In this document: positions 1-7,550 of the stretch, piece after piece
Numbering within the stretch: position 1 is the stretch's first letter
How the letters are laid out: every line of letters starts with the position of its first letter
Source of the DNA: JAHJRJ01 sp037443685
GTDB lineage: Bacteria; Bacteroidota; Ignavibacteria; UBA10030; BY39
Length of the DNA stretch: 19,558 nucleotides
Reading direction: 5' to 3'
Assembly (NCBI GenBank): GCA_037443685.1
Contig: JBBINX010000039.1
Location: 1-19,558, forward strand
Translations under genes and position numbers: made by a program
The notes under the pieces: generated by a model
The model's input: the letters and a program-made list of their open reading frames with translations, nothing else
The model's database searches: none
Told to the model about the DNA's origin: nothing

Positions 1-54
1 CTAGGACACGAGCTTTTCAAGCTTGGAACACGGGTTCGAATCCCGTTGGGGGCA
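1..54 (+). tRNA. tRNA-Glu (anticodon TTC), 5' end cut off by the window
   Basis: Only the 3' two-thirds is present. The anticodon stem pairs 9-13 with 21-25 around the seven-base loop 14-20, placing anticodon TTC at 16-18 (glutamate). The T arm is 30-46: stem ACGGG/CCCGT with loop TTCGAAT. The 3' acceptor strand is 47-53 and the discriminator base is A54. CCA is not encoded, because bases 55-57 are CTG. The D-loop remnant CTAGGACAC at the left edge is also typical of tRNA-Glu. The amino-acid identity is well supported by the anticodon, but the 5' acceptor strand cannot be checked. Confidence 0.93.
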
Positions 55-79
55 CTGCAATAAATTTCAAATTTCAAAT

Positions 80-120
80 CAATAAAAAAGCCCCGACAGC
101 AGGTCGCGGCTTTTTTATTG
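80..120 (+). terminator. Intrinsic terminator after tRNA-Glu
   Basis: This is a long inverted repeat. C80 to C93 (CAATAAAAAAGCC) pairs with GGCTTTTTTATTG ending at 120, and the inner CGAC/GTCG pair closes a five-base loop around 98-102 with one C-C mismatch. The T-run on the 3' arm makes it a plausible Rho-independent terminator for the tRNA transcript. The A-run on the 5' arm would let it also work on the minus strand. Confidence 0.82.
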
Positions 121-148
121 GAATAATTATACATGTTTTGTATATTTG
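118..148 (+). promoter_or_regulatory. Bacteroidota-type promoter for the TPR membrane protein
   Basis: TTG at 118-120 and TATATTTG at 141-148 are separated by 20 bases. This fits the TTG-N17-23-TAnnTTTG (-33/-7) consensus known for Bacteroidota primary sigma factors. The -33 element lies at the foot of the preceding terminator. Transcription would begin a few bases after 148, almost at the ATG at 156, which predicts a leaderless or nearly leaderless mRNA. The motif match is seen directly; promoter activity is inferred. Confidence 0.6.
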
Positions 149-155
149 CACTCAA

Positions 156-2126
156 ATGGAGAAATCTTCAAAATTCATTATTCTCTTCGGAGTTGTATTT
201 TTAGTCCTCCATATCTGGGCTGCTCTCTCACCCTCCCATTTGAACTGGGGATTTCATTTCTTCGCTTTTTATAAACCGACTTATTCAATAATGGCACTAA
301 TCGTTGCTATACTTTTCTTTATCCCTACTGTTCAAGAAAAATTTATTCACTACATAAATCATATATCCAAAAAAATTAATAAAGATTTCCCTGAAGCCTT
401 TTTTCTGATTTTGTCGTTAGTTGTAGTACTTTTAGCAACATTCTTATTCCCAGCCAAACTCCATTTATTAGGCGACGGTACCCTTTTACTAAGAGAAATA
501 TCGGGCGTACATTTAGGCGACCAACTGCCACCCACTTTTAACCGTCAATTATTGGCAGGTTTATTATTGCAAGCTATGCAAACCGTTTTCCAATCAGGCA
601 GTTTGGAAAATTCAGAATTAATTTTCAGAATTGTAGGCGGCATTTCCGGTTTAGTCTACGTATTAATAATATTTAATCTTCTGAAGTTATTTCAAAAACC
701 GATTTCTGAAAAATTTTTGCTCGGTGTATTATTTTTTATTTCTGCAGGGAGCCAACTTTTTTTTGGGTATGTTGAAACTTATGCGGTTCTTTTCGTTACA
801 ACCGCCGCTTACTTAACAGCTTGTTGGTTTACGTTAGAAAAGAAATCAAATATTTTGCTCCCCATCTTATTGTTTATTGTTTTGATCGGATTGCATATCG
901 GAAGTATCGTACTCCTGCCCGGTTTACTCCTCGTTATGTATTATGGATGGCGGCATCAAAGAATCGAAACCTTGATTGTCGTTATAACTTCCCTCTCGGT
1001 TTCACTAATTTTCAGTTTAATTTATTACAATAGGTTGAAAGATATAATTATCCTCACAATAAGCGAAAGCCGGTGGAACTTTCTTCAATTTTTCCATTCA
1101 GATAATTATTTTGCTTACTCCATTTTTTCCTGGGCACATCTGATTGATTGGTTAAATGCAAATCTTTTAATTGCCCCTTTCGGTATCGTCGTAACAATTT
1201 CCATCCTTTTTTTCAGTCGTAAAAATATTGAATGGAAAAATAAGACATTTAGATTTCTGCTAACATCAACATTTTTCGGAATTTTATTTACCTTCATAAC
1301 TTTTTTTTCACTCGGTATGGCTCGCGATTGGGATTTCATAGCGAGTTTCTTTCTACCCTTAGGATTCTTAAGTATATATGTGTTAGCAAAATCTAATTTT
1401 TCAATCAAAAATACCCGTGTAATTGCCTTCATCGTTGTGTTGAATTTTCTTCATTGGGTTTCGTGGATAGGTTTGAATGCTAATGAAAAGCGAACCTTAG
1501 AGAGAGTTAAAATATTAAACGACCCTTACCTGTTAGGTCATGTTCCTCGGTTAAATTTTTATGAAAATCTGGGTAGTTACTACTGGGCACAAAAAAATTA
1601 TGTTGAAGCTCGAAATTATTTTGAGCAGTATATCCAGATTGATTCCTCAAATACAAGGATACTCGGAAATCTTTCGGCAATATATATGAAGTTGAATGAG
1701 GTTGATAAAAATTTTTGGGCTTTAAAACGGGCTGTCGATGTTAACAGTCCAAACCCTGCCGTTTACATTAACTTAGGCATCGAGTATTCAAAACGGGGCG
1801 ATGCTGAAACCGCAATCGCTCTATACAAAAAAGCCATCGCAATGGATTCTACCCGAGCTAAAGCTTATGCGAACCTTGGCAGCTTGTATATGCAAAGAAA
1901 TGAAATTCAACTGGCAGCTTCCAGTTACTACAAAGCTATTTTATACGGATTGATAGATTCAGTTTTGTATCGAGAAGCTGGAACAGCTTTTTACCTGATT
2001 GGAGAATATGAGAAGTCGTTTTTAATGTTCGACCGTTATCTGAGATTAGCTCCGAATGATATGAAAATAAAATTGATACACGACCAATTAGCAAAACTAA
2101 TTCAAGAATCGAAATCTCAAAAATAA
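156..2126 (+). CDS. Polytopic membrane protein with C-terminal TPR repeats, GT-C-like (possible glycosyltransferase)
   Basis: A 656-residue protein. About ten or more hydrophobic segments fill residues 7 to about 440. They are followed by five TPR units at roughly 468-501, 502-535, 536-569, 570-603 and 604-637, with typical phasing such as AYANLGSLYMQRNEI. Polar motifs sit between membrane segments: GDG at 106-108, GYVETY at 204-209 and RDWD at 390-393. This layout resembles GT-C membrane glycosyltransferases fused to TPRs, which use lipid-linked sugar donors, but no diagnostic catalytic motif is certain. I start at ATG 156 rather than the upstream in-frame TTG at 138, because that TTG lies upstream of and overlaps the -7 promoter element. 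It is the only plus-strand gene, converges on the polysaccharide operon and ends 7 bases from its last gene. A membrane-bound TPR scaffold is the alternative. Confidence 0.7.
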   Translation: MEKSSKFIILFGVVFLVLHIWAALSPSHLNWGFHFFAFYKPTYSIMALIVAILFFIPTVQEKFIHYINHISKKINKDFPEAFFLILSLVVVLLATFLFPAKLHLLGDGTLLLREISGVHLGDQLPPTFNRQLLAGLLLQAMQTVFQSGSLENSELIFRIVGGISGLVYVLIIFNLLKLFQKPISEKFLLGVLFFISAGSQLFFGYVETYAVLFVTTAAYLTACWFTLEKKSNILLPILLFIVLIGLHIGSIVLLPGLLLVMYYGWRHQRIETLIVVITSLSVSLIFSLIYYNRLKDIIILTISESRWNFLQFFHSDNYFAYSIFSWAHLIDWLNANLLIAPFGIVVTISILFFSRKNIEWKNKTFRFLLTSTFFGILFTFITFFSLGMARDWDFIASFFLPLGFLSIYVLAKSNFSIKNTRVIAFIVVLNFLHWVSWIGLNANEKRTLERVKILNDPYLLGHVPRLNFYENLGSYYWAQKNYVEARNYFEQYIQIDSSNTRILGNLSAIYMKLNEVDKNFWALKRAVDVNSPNPAVYINLGIEYSKRGDAETAIALYKKAIAMDSTRAKAYANLGSLYMQRNEIQLAASSYYKAILYGLIDSVLYREAGTAFYLIGEYEKSFLMFDRYLRLAPNDMKIKLIHDQLAKLIQESKSQK

Positions 2127-2133
2127 TTTGCCT

Positions 2134-3153
2134 TCATCGCTTGGCATGAATTTTCACGAAACCCTTTAATAAACCTATAATACTCCCGACAAAGCAGACA
2201 ACGTGATCTAGAAGAAGAATCGGAATCATAACCATCATTGCAAAAAGTCCGCGTGCTTGTTCAAGAAAATTCAGGAAGCGAATATTAGCTATTAAGTATA
2301 ATCCAAACCCACCCGCCAAAAACCAATACGAAATTTTTCCAATAATGCTTAATAACAAAATACCAATCAGCACAACCGTGAAGATAGTTGAAATTATAAA
2401 GACAGGATAAACATTCACAAATCCGTGTTTCAAAGAGTGAGTCGTTTCGCCAAGATTAGTTGCAAGCTCCGCAAAACCTGAACTGCGATGATACTCGTTT
2501 TTAATGAACGACATAAGCGTGTATTGTTTCAGATGTTCAACTTCAACATCTACATTTAATGCGATATTCAGATTTGCCTGAGCAAACCGTTTGCCTAACT
2601 CAATGTCATCGTGTCCTTTGTGTGCGAGTAGTTCAACATTGAAGCCCCCGATTTTTTCAAAAGCATCACGTTTAATACCTGATACGGCGCCAAACAGCCA
2701 ATCAATTGCAGGCGGACTTTTTAAATAAGAAAACCGAATCCAAAGATTTTTGTATTGACTAACAATGTTTTCATTTCGATGCTGGGCTGAATAAACACCT
2801 ACTACTGCATCGACGTTGCCGGTTTCGAGCGTCTCGACTATAGTTTGAATCGTATCGCTTCTGACTTCAACGTCGGAATCAAGAAAAATTAATATCTCAC
2901 CTTTTGCATTTTTCGCACCGAAGTTGCGTGCCCGGTTTGCACCGTCGCCTTCAACAGAGTGTAATACTCTACATTTGTAACTTTGAGCAATTTCAACACT
3001 GTTATCAGTCGAGTGATCGTTCACTACTATCACTTCGATGTTTTTGTAATGCGACCGTTGAATTGAACGCAGGCAAGCTTCAAGTTTCACCCCCCCGTTT
3101 TTGAAAGGAATAATAACTGAGACGAATGGGATTGTTTCGGTTTGGTTTATCAT
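2134..3153 (-). CDS. GT2 glycosyltransferase with C-terminal membrane segments
   Basis: A 339-residue inverting GT-A enzyme. The nucleotide-binding start VSVIIPFKNGG (11-21) is followed by the VVNDHSTD loop (43-50), the metal-binding DSD (92-94) and GHDDIEL (180-186), which takes the place of the usual ED motif for the catalytic base region. Three hydrophobic segments follow at about 248-272, 276-292 and 302-330, anchoring it to the inner membrane with the catalytic domain in the cytoplasm. This is the last gene of the minus-strand operon. Its ATG shares one base with the TAA of the preceding gene (TAATG), which suggests translational coupling. Donor and acceptor sugars cannot be read from the sequence. 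Confidence 0.9.
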   Translation of the reverse strand: MINQTETIPFVSVIIPFKNGGVKLEACLRSIQRSHYKNIEVIVVNDHSTDNSVEIAQSYKCRVLHSVEGDGANRARNFGAKNAKGEILIFLDSDVEVRSDTIQTIVETLETGNVDAVVGVYSAQHRNENIVSQYKNLWIRFSYLKSPPAIDWLFGAVSGIKRDAFEKIGGFNVELLAHKGHDDIELGKRFAQANLNIALNVDVEVEHLKQYTLMSFIKNEYHRSSGFAELATNLGETTHSLKHGFVNVYPVFIISTIFTVVLIGILLLSIIGKISYWFLAGGFGLYLIANIRFLNFLEQARGLFAMMVMIPILLLDHVVCFVGSIIGLLKGFVKIHAKR

Positions 3154-4064
3154 TAGATAAAATGAGTTCGTGTAATTATTTTTTTCAATACAAAGATATG
3201 ATATTTGGATAATCGAAGCAACTTTGTGTTGAACAATAAAACACCTGCGATAAAATACGTTACGATCCGCAACTTTAATCCAATAATAATTAAAATAAAA
3301 GCTAAACCTACCTTTACTGTACTATAATGCTTTCTTAAAAAATAAAATTTGCTTGTATAGATATTAAAGAAAAAGCCTTGCATATCCTGCCACGAACTCT
3401 TAGCGACGTGGTGCACTACCTTAATGTCAGGATTAATAAAAACTTGATAACCGGTCTTGCGGGCGCGTAAACAAAAATCCAGGTCTTCGACGTACATAAA
3501 AAAGCGATCGTCGAAGCCACCAAGTTTTTCAAAAGTTTCTCTTCTTATCAACATACATGCACCTGAAACTGCATCAATCTCGCTCAATTTGTTCGAACTT
3601 TCAGTTACAAGTTTAAGCGAAATCTTGTGAGGCAAAAACATTTCAAAACATAATGTTTTTAAAGTAGGAGTTTTCCAACAACTTGGCAGATCTTCACCTT
3701 TTGTACTAATCAATTGGAAACCACAAATTGATAAATCAGGTTTTTGTTCGATAAATTTTTGTAATTTTTCGAAATATTTTGACTCAAGTCTTGTATCAGG
3801 GTTGAGTATCAAGAGATAATCAGATTTTGATTGATATGCCGCTTGATTTACCGCCGCAGCAAACCCAATATTTTTCAGGTTTTGAATTAATGTAATGCTT
3901 GGGAATTTAGTTTTTATAATCTCTAAAGTAATATCTGTCGAAGCATTATCTACAATAATTATATTAATATCTTTGTTATTATAAGGTGCTATTGTGTTTA
4001 AACACTCGGAAATATATTGCGATGAGTTGTGGGTTACAATTATAATCGTCATATCAATAATCAT
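3153..4064 (-). CDS. GT2 glycosyltransferase, rhamnosyltransferase-like (WbbL type)
   Basis: A 303-residue GT2 enzyme. IIIVTHNSS at the N terminus, VDNASTD (38-44) and NIGFAAAVN (65-73) are typical of the WbbL/RfbF branch. So is the LNPDTR version of the DXD motif (87-92), followed by EDLDFCLRA (193-201). A hydrophobic C-terminal stretch near 252-280 could sit on the membrane. Rhamnosyl transfer is only suggested by this branch, and no dTDP-rhamnose genes are nearby. The ATG at 4064 overlaps the previous gene by 11 bases. An in-frame ATG at 4052, one base past that gene's TGA, gives a more usual GT2 N terminus (MTIIIVTHN) and may be the true start. Confidence 0.88.
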   Translation of the reverse strand: MIIDMTIIIVTHNSSQYISECLNTIAPYNNKDINIIIVDNASTDITLEIIKTKFPSITLIQNLKNIGFAAAVNQAAYQSKSDYLLILNPDTRLESKYFEKLQKFIEQKPDLSICGFQLISTKGEDLPSCWKTPTLKTLCFEMFLPHKISLKLVTESSNKLSEIDAVSGACMLIRRETFEKLGGFDDRFFMYVEDLDFCLRARKTGYQVFINPDIKVVHHVAKSSWQDMQGFFFNIYTSKFYFLRKHYSTVKVGLAFILIIIGLKLRIVTYFIAGVLLFNTKLLRLSKYHIFVLKKIITRTHFI

Positions 4065-4713
4065 AACTTTTTTCAGCCTTCATTTTCGATAATAATGTTA
4101 AATATTTTTTTTTCATTGTATAATAGATTACCCTTATAAGAACAAATATTAATCCTGCGGGCAGCAATATAATCAAAGTTAAATATTTAATTAGAAAAAT
4201 TTTTATTCTCAACCCACCGTGTGCTTTAGGAATTCTCCAGAGTAGATGTTTTATGATTGTCTTTAAATTACTTTTAATAACCCAAAAGCAATCGCCATTA
4301 TTGTTAAAAACTAAAATAGATTTTGATTTTAATAATAACCCAAGAATTTTCAAAGCAGCATAACCGGGTTCGCCGGTCCAACACACGACGACGACATCAA
4401 TTTGTTTTTTTCTCAATTCAAGAATTGTTTTTATCTTCGAGAAAATTGTTACAATCCTAGAAGATATGACAATATCTTTTTCCGAATAGACATCAGGGTA
4501 ATCATCACGTAGCAGATATGTTACTTGTGCATTAGGGAAATTCTTTACTACCCATTCCTCTATTTTATTAGCAATTTCCCAATTAGAAGAAACAATCATT
4601 AATATTCTCTTGACTTCCTCATACAGTGGAATACGGTTTGTGAAGACGCTGAATACGCCGATAAAGTATTTATATTTCCAATATAAAATTTTATTTTTTA
4701 TTTTGGATAACAT
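4054..4713 (-). CDS. Unassigned membrane-anchored protein of a glycosyltransferase cluster
   Basis: A 219-residue protein that I cannot place in a named family. Residues 36-160 read as alternating beta strands and helices, Rossmann-like: RILMIVSS (36-43), then DVVVVCWTGEPGY (106-118), then SILVFNNNGDCFW (132-144). A hydrophobic segment at about 172-197 is followed by a lysine-rich tail, suggesting a cytoplasmic domain anchored to the inner membrane. It resembles the N-terminal half of a GT-B fold (compare GT9), but is too short for a complete GT-B enzyme. It overlaps the gene before it by 23 bases and the gene after it by 11, so it is firmly inside the operon. It could be an accessory or reduced glycosyltransferase; the function is unknown. 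Confidence 0.75.
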   Translation of the reverse strand: MLSKIKNKILYWKYKYFIGVFSVFTNRIPLYEEVKRILMIVSSNWEIANKIEEWVVKNFPNAQVTYLLRDDYPDVYSEKDIVISSRIVTIFSKIKTILELRKKQIDVVVVCWTGEPGYAALKILGLLLKSKSILVFNNNGDCFWVIKSNLKTIIKHLLWRIPKAHGGLRIKIFLIKYLTLIILLPAGLIFVLIRVIYYTMKKKYLTLLSKMKAEKSYDY

Positions 4714-6871
4714 TTAAAATTGCTTTCTCGTTTTTTTGTGCAATTTGTTCCCAAGAGTAATATTTTTCGACTATCTTTCTGGCTTCTGCACCCATCTGTT
4801 TCCTAACCGTTTTATTCTTCAAAAGAAAAATTACTTGCTCTGCGAATAAATCAGGGGAATCTGCAATCATAATACTTTTTCTATCCTCTACCGGCATTCC
4901 ACTGGCAGCAATGGAGGTGGCTACAACAGCTTTACCCATAGCAAATGCCTCTATGAGTTTTCCACGAAAGCCAACGCCCAACCGGATGCTGGCTACATAT
5001 ACTGTTGCTTTCTGAAGATAGTGCCTTAATTCTGGCACCCATCCTGTTACAATAACTCCATCTTTATTCGCTAAGGCTTTCACTTCTGAAGTCGGTAATG
5101 CTCCAACGATGTAAAATTTTGTATTCGGGACTTCTTTCCTTACCCTTGGAAATATAAAATCTACGAAATATTGCACAGCGTCAACATTTGGAGAGTGAAG
5201 AAAGTAGCCGGTAAAAATTAACGAATTATTTTCCTCTTCGATTGAATTCGCCGGCGAATAAAAATCTAGATCAACTCCCAATGGTATGATCGATGTTTTT
5301 AAATTGGGTAAATATTTTTTTAGTTCTTTATTATCCTTATCAGTTACCGTAATAATGTGTCTGAAACGTTTTGCAACCGATAACTCAAAGCTGAGCATCA
5401 CCATCCACCTGAAGAGTAATTCGGCTTTTTTCCACGATATTAGTTTTTGAATTTTAAATTCTCTCCATAAAGCCGCATGTTGAATTTCGTGGTCAACCAT
5501 GATCATCGGAATTCCAAGATTTTTGACTAACTTTGCGAGATATGCCATTTGTAAATATTCAAATTGGATGATGTCGTACTTGCCGCTCAAAGCTTCTCGC
5601 GTGAGTGCTTCCTTCATCTCTTGCTGACAAAACTCTTTTACAACCATGTTTGGGATAATATGGAAATAATCGGGTTCATCGAGCGATTGGCGGCGTAGAA
5701 CAGTTGTAACATTTTTACAAAATGTTTTTAATTCTCCTATTCGCTGTTTTTCTTCCGGTTCTTCTAAATAAGTAAGTATACTTACATCATTCCGCTTTGA
5801 TAATTCTTTTATTATATGGTACATCCGTGTTCCGGTTGCATGTACATTCAAGCAGGGAATATATGGACAAACGAAAAGGATACTTAATTTTTGTTTTTCT
5901 TTTAAGAAATCAATTTTCCAACTATTATTTTTTAACAAATCATTATCGGAAATCTTATCGTTTAGGTGGTTCTGTTTATTCAACCGCCGTGCGTGCCGGA
6001 ACAGTGGTAGAGCCTGTATAAAGGGGGACCACTCTACCCGACGTTTGCTATCGAAAATATTCTTGAATAACCTGTACAGGCAACCGAATAAATGCTCAAT
6101 GAGCATTTTCTTAGAAAATATGTTGCTCCATATAAAGAGCAAATGATTTCGTTTGGTTAGAATTTCAATATCAGTTTCACTGAATCGTTTTTCGCTTGAG
6201 GCTCTATGTTTATGATAAACAATGCTTTCTGAGGAGAATAAGTTTTTCCATCCGCGTGTCTTTGCTCGATATGAAACATCAACATCTTCTACATAAGCCG
6301 GTGAATAAATTGAATTAAATCCACCAAGTTCAAGAAATTTTTTTCTATCATAAGCTGCTGCGCCGCCGCTTGCCCAAAATATCGGAATATATTTTCGTTC
6401 ATAATCCAATTCAGTTACATCTTGGTGAAGGTAGCGAATTATTCCATTATCCCAATAAGCGAATGTTTTTCCTGTCTCTTCACGTCTTTTAGTTTTATCT
6501 TGAAAATATATTTGAGAACCCACAGCGAATACAGTTTGATCTTCTTCAAAAGGTTTAACGAGCGGACCAATAAATTTACTATCGACACTCATATCGTTGT
6601 TCAGCAAAATTACAACATCCCCTTTTGCCTGTTTGACACCGAAGTTATTTCCCTCGCCGAAACCGTAATTTTTATTAAGTAACATGACGTTAAGTTGCGG
6701 ATAGTTTGATTTAACAAAATCGACACTCCCATCAGCACTACCGTTATCCACAACAAGTATTTCCACCTCGTTTTGATAATTTTCGGAAGCTGCAATAACG
6801 GAAGGAAGATTTTCGGCAAGTAGTTCTTTTCCGTTCCAGTTAAGAATTATTATGGAAACATTATTTTTCAT
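4691..6871 (-). CDS. Two-domain glycosyltransferase: GT2 fused to GT4
   Basis: A 726-residue protein. Residues 1 to about 300 form a GT2 domain: VSIIILNWNG (5-14), VVDNGSADGS (40-49), YGFGEGNN (69-76), NND (91-93) replacing DXD, and EDVDVS (195-200). Residues 329-726 form a GT-B/GT4 domain: LSILFVCPYIP start, HATGTRM (344-350), IIPLGVD (528-534), an acceptor/donor-binding region around RLGVGFRGKLIEAFAMGK (630-647), then a final SWEQIA. The usual E-x7-E of GT4 is altered: the first glutamate position falls in the GVGF/R segment while E641 is kept, as in some GT4 subfamilies. The fusion probably adds two consecutive sugars in the cytoplasm. The gene follows a 34-base gap and overlaps the next gene by 23 bases. 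Confidence 0.9.
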   Translation of the reverse strand: MKNNVSIIILNWNGKELLAENLPSVIAASENYQNEVEILVVDNGSADGSVDFVKSNYPQLNVMLLNKNYGFGEGNNFGVKQAKGDVVILLNNDMSVDSKFIGPLVKPFEEDQTVFAVGSQIYFQDKTKRREETGKTFAYWDNGIIRYLHQDVTELDYERKYIPIFWASGGAAAYDRKKFLELGGFNSIYSPAYVEDVDVSYRAKTRGWKNLFSSESIVYHKHRASSEKRFSETDIEILTKRNHLLFIWSNIFSKKMLIEHLFGCLYRLFKNIFDSKRRVEWSPFIQALPLFRHARRLNKQNHLNDKISDNDLLKNNSWKIDFLKEKQKLSILFVCPYIPCLNVHATGTRMYHIIKELSKRNDVSILTYLEEPEEKQRIGELKTFCKNVTTVLRRQSLDEPDYFHIIPNMVVKEFCQQEMKEALTREALSGKYDIIQFEYLQMAYLAKLVKNLGIPMIMVDHEIQHAALWREFKIQKLISWKKAELLFRWMVMLSFELSVAKRFRHIITVTDKDNKELKKYLPNLKTSIIPLGVDLDFYSPANSIEEENNSLIFTGYFLHSPNVDAVQYFVDFIFPRVRKEVPNTKFYIVGALPTSEVKALANKDGVIVTGWVPELRHYLQKATVYVASIRLGVGFRGKLIEAFAMGKAVVATSIAASGMPVEDRKSIMIADSPDLFAEQVIFLLKNKTVRKQMGAEARKIVEKYYSWEQIAQKNEKAILNVIQNKK

Positions 6872-6905
6872 TAAATAGACAATCTATCTAAATAAACGAA
6901 AAAAA

Positions 6906-7550
6906 TTACTTTTCGGCATTCGTAAAAACATTTGATACATAATTTTTTTTTTCGCACAATATCATTGTCCACGGAACAGGATGAAGTATCTTTACTATTC
7001 GGATTTGCTCACTGTGGTGATTTATAAATTTTAAAAAACGATTTTTCGACCAATGGTTAGTATGTCCGGGTGTGTTACCGAGATCAGAAAGATATTTTCC
7101 ACGCACTACATTCAAAAACCGCCACAACGGTTCTCGTGGGACTGAAATAAATAAATATCTGAAATTCAAGTTCAGAAGTTTTTCCATCCCTAAAACAGGA
7201 TTCTCCAAATGTTCAAAAACTTCTGAAGCAACAACAAGGTCTGGCGTAAAATTTAATTTATCGATATCGTATATTGAAACAGTTTCAAATTTTAAATTAG
7301 CGTTTCTCTTTTTGGCCTCGTTTACAATTTCTTCTGAAATATCTGTCCCGATGTATTCCATAGCCGGAAATATCGATTTCAATCTTTTTCCTATTTCTCC
7401 TTCACCACAACCTATTTCCAGAATCTTTGTTACCGGCAAATTAGCAATTAAATTATTTAACGCTTGAAAAAAATTTTTCATTAATATTCTAACTATCAGA
7501 TTCTTGGATCCGTATTTATCATAAACATTACCCGCGATAGTGTTGGTCAT
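6906..7550 (-). CDS. Class I SAM-dependent methyltransferase
   Basis: A 214-residue enzyme of the Methyltransf_11/UbiE-like superfamily. Motif I is ILEIGCGEGEIG (43-54), the acidic end of strand 2 is GTDIS (68-72) and motif IV is VVASEVFEHL (106-115). SVPREPLW (136-143) and GHTNHWS (162-168) are common in polysaccharide-cluster methyltransferases. It likely moves a methyl group from S-adenosylmethionine to a sugar hydroxyl in the growing glycan or to its end; the exact target is unknown. Its ATG overlaps the previous gene's TGA as ATGA (7547-7550), indicating translational coupling. Methylation of non-reducing ends is a known chain-stop signal in some ABC-exported O-antigens, but such enzymes usually carry a coiled-coil or kinase partner not seen here. 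Confidence 0.88.
   Translation of the reverse strand: MTNTIAGNVYDKYGSKNLIVRILMKNFFQALNNLIANLPVTKILEIGCGEGEIGKRLKSIFPAMEYIGTDISEEIVNEAKKRNANLKFETVSIYDIDKLNFTPDLVVASEVFEHLENPVLGMEKLLNLNFRYLFISVPREPLWRFLNVVRGKYLSDLGNTPGHTNHWSKNRFLKFINHHSEQIRIVKILHPVPWTMILCEKKNYVSNVFTNAEK

Noticed and set aside
1..54. tRNA-Glu 3' end as an integration site for a mobile island
   Set aside because: I saw no second copy of the tRNA 3' end in the window and no integrase, transposase or inverted-repeat ends.
62..80. Short AAATTTC repeat after the tRNA
   Set aside because: Only two full 7-base units and a partial third in A/T-rich spacer; too little to call a functional repeat.
138..155. In-frame TTG at 138 as the start of the TPR membrane protein
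   Set aside because: It lies upstream of, and overlaps, the likely -7 promoter element (141-148), and the first six residues it adds are not a plausible membrane protein start. ATG 156 fits better.
2133..2152. TTCAT/ATGAA inverted repeat at the end of the operon as a terminator
   Set aside because: The stem is five A/T-rich pairs, lies inside coding sequence and has no adjoining T-run.
5797..6021. Open frames opposite or inside the long genes (for example here, 6422-6682, 7072-7467 and 12428-12685)
   Set aside because: All lie within clear glycosyltransferase or methyltransferase genes in other frames and show no recognisable domains or start signals.
6872..6905. Hairpin and possible promoter before the GT2-GT4 fusion gene
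   Set aside because: ATAGA-TTG-TCTAT on the minus strand is only a 5-bp stem, and TAGATTG lacks a matching TTG about 20 bases upstream.
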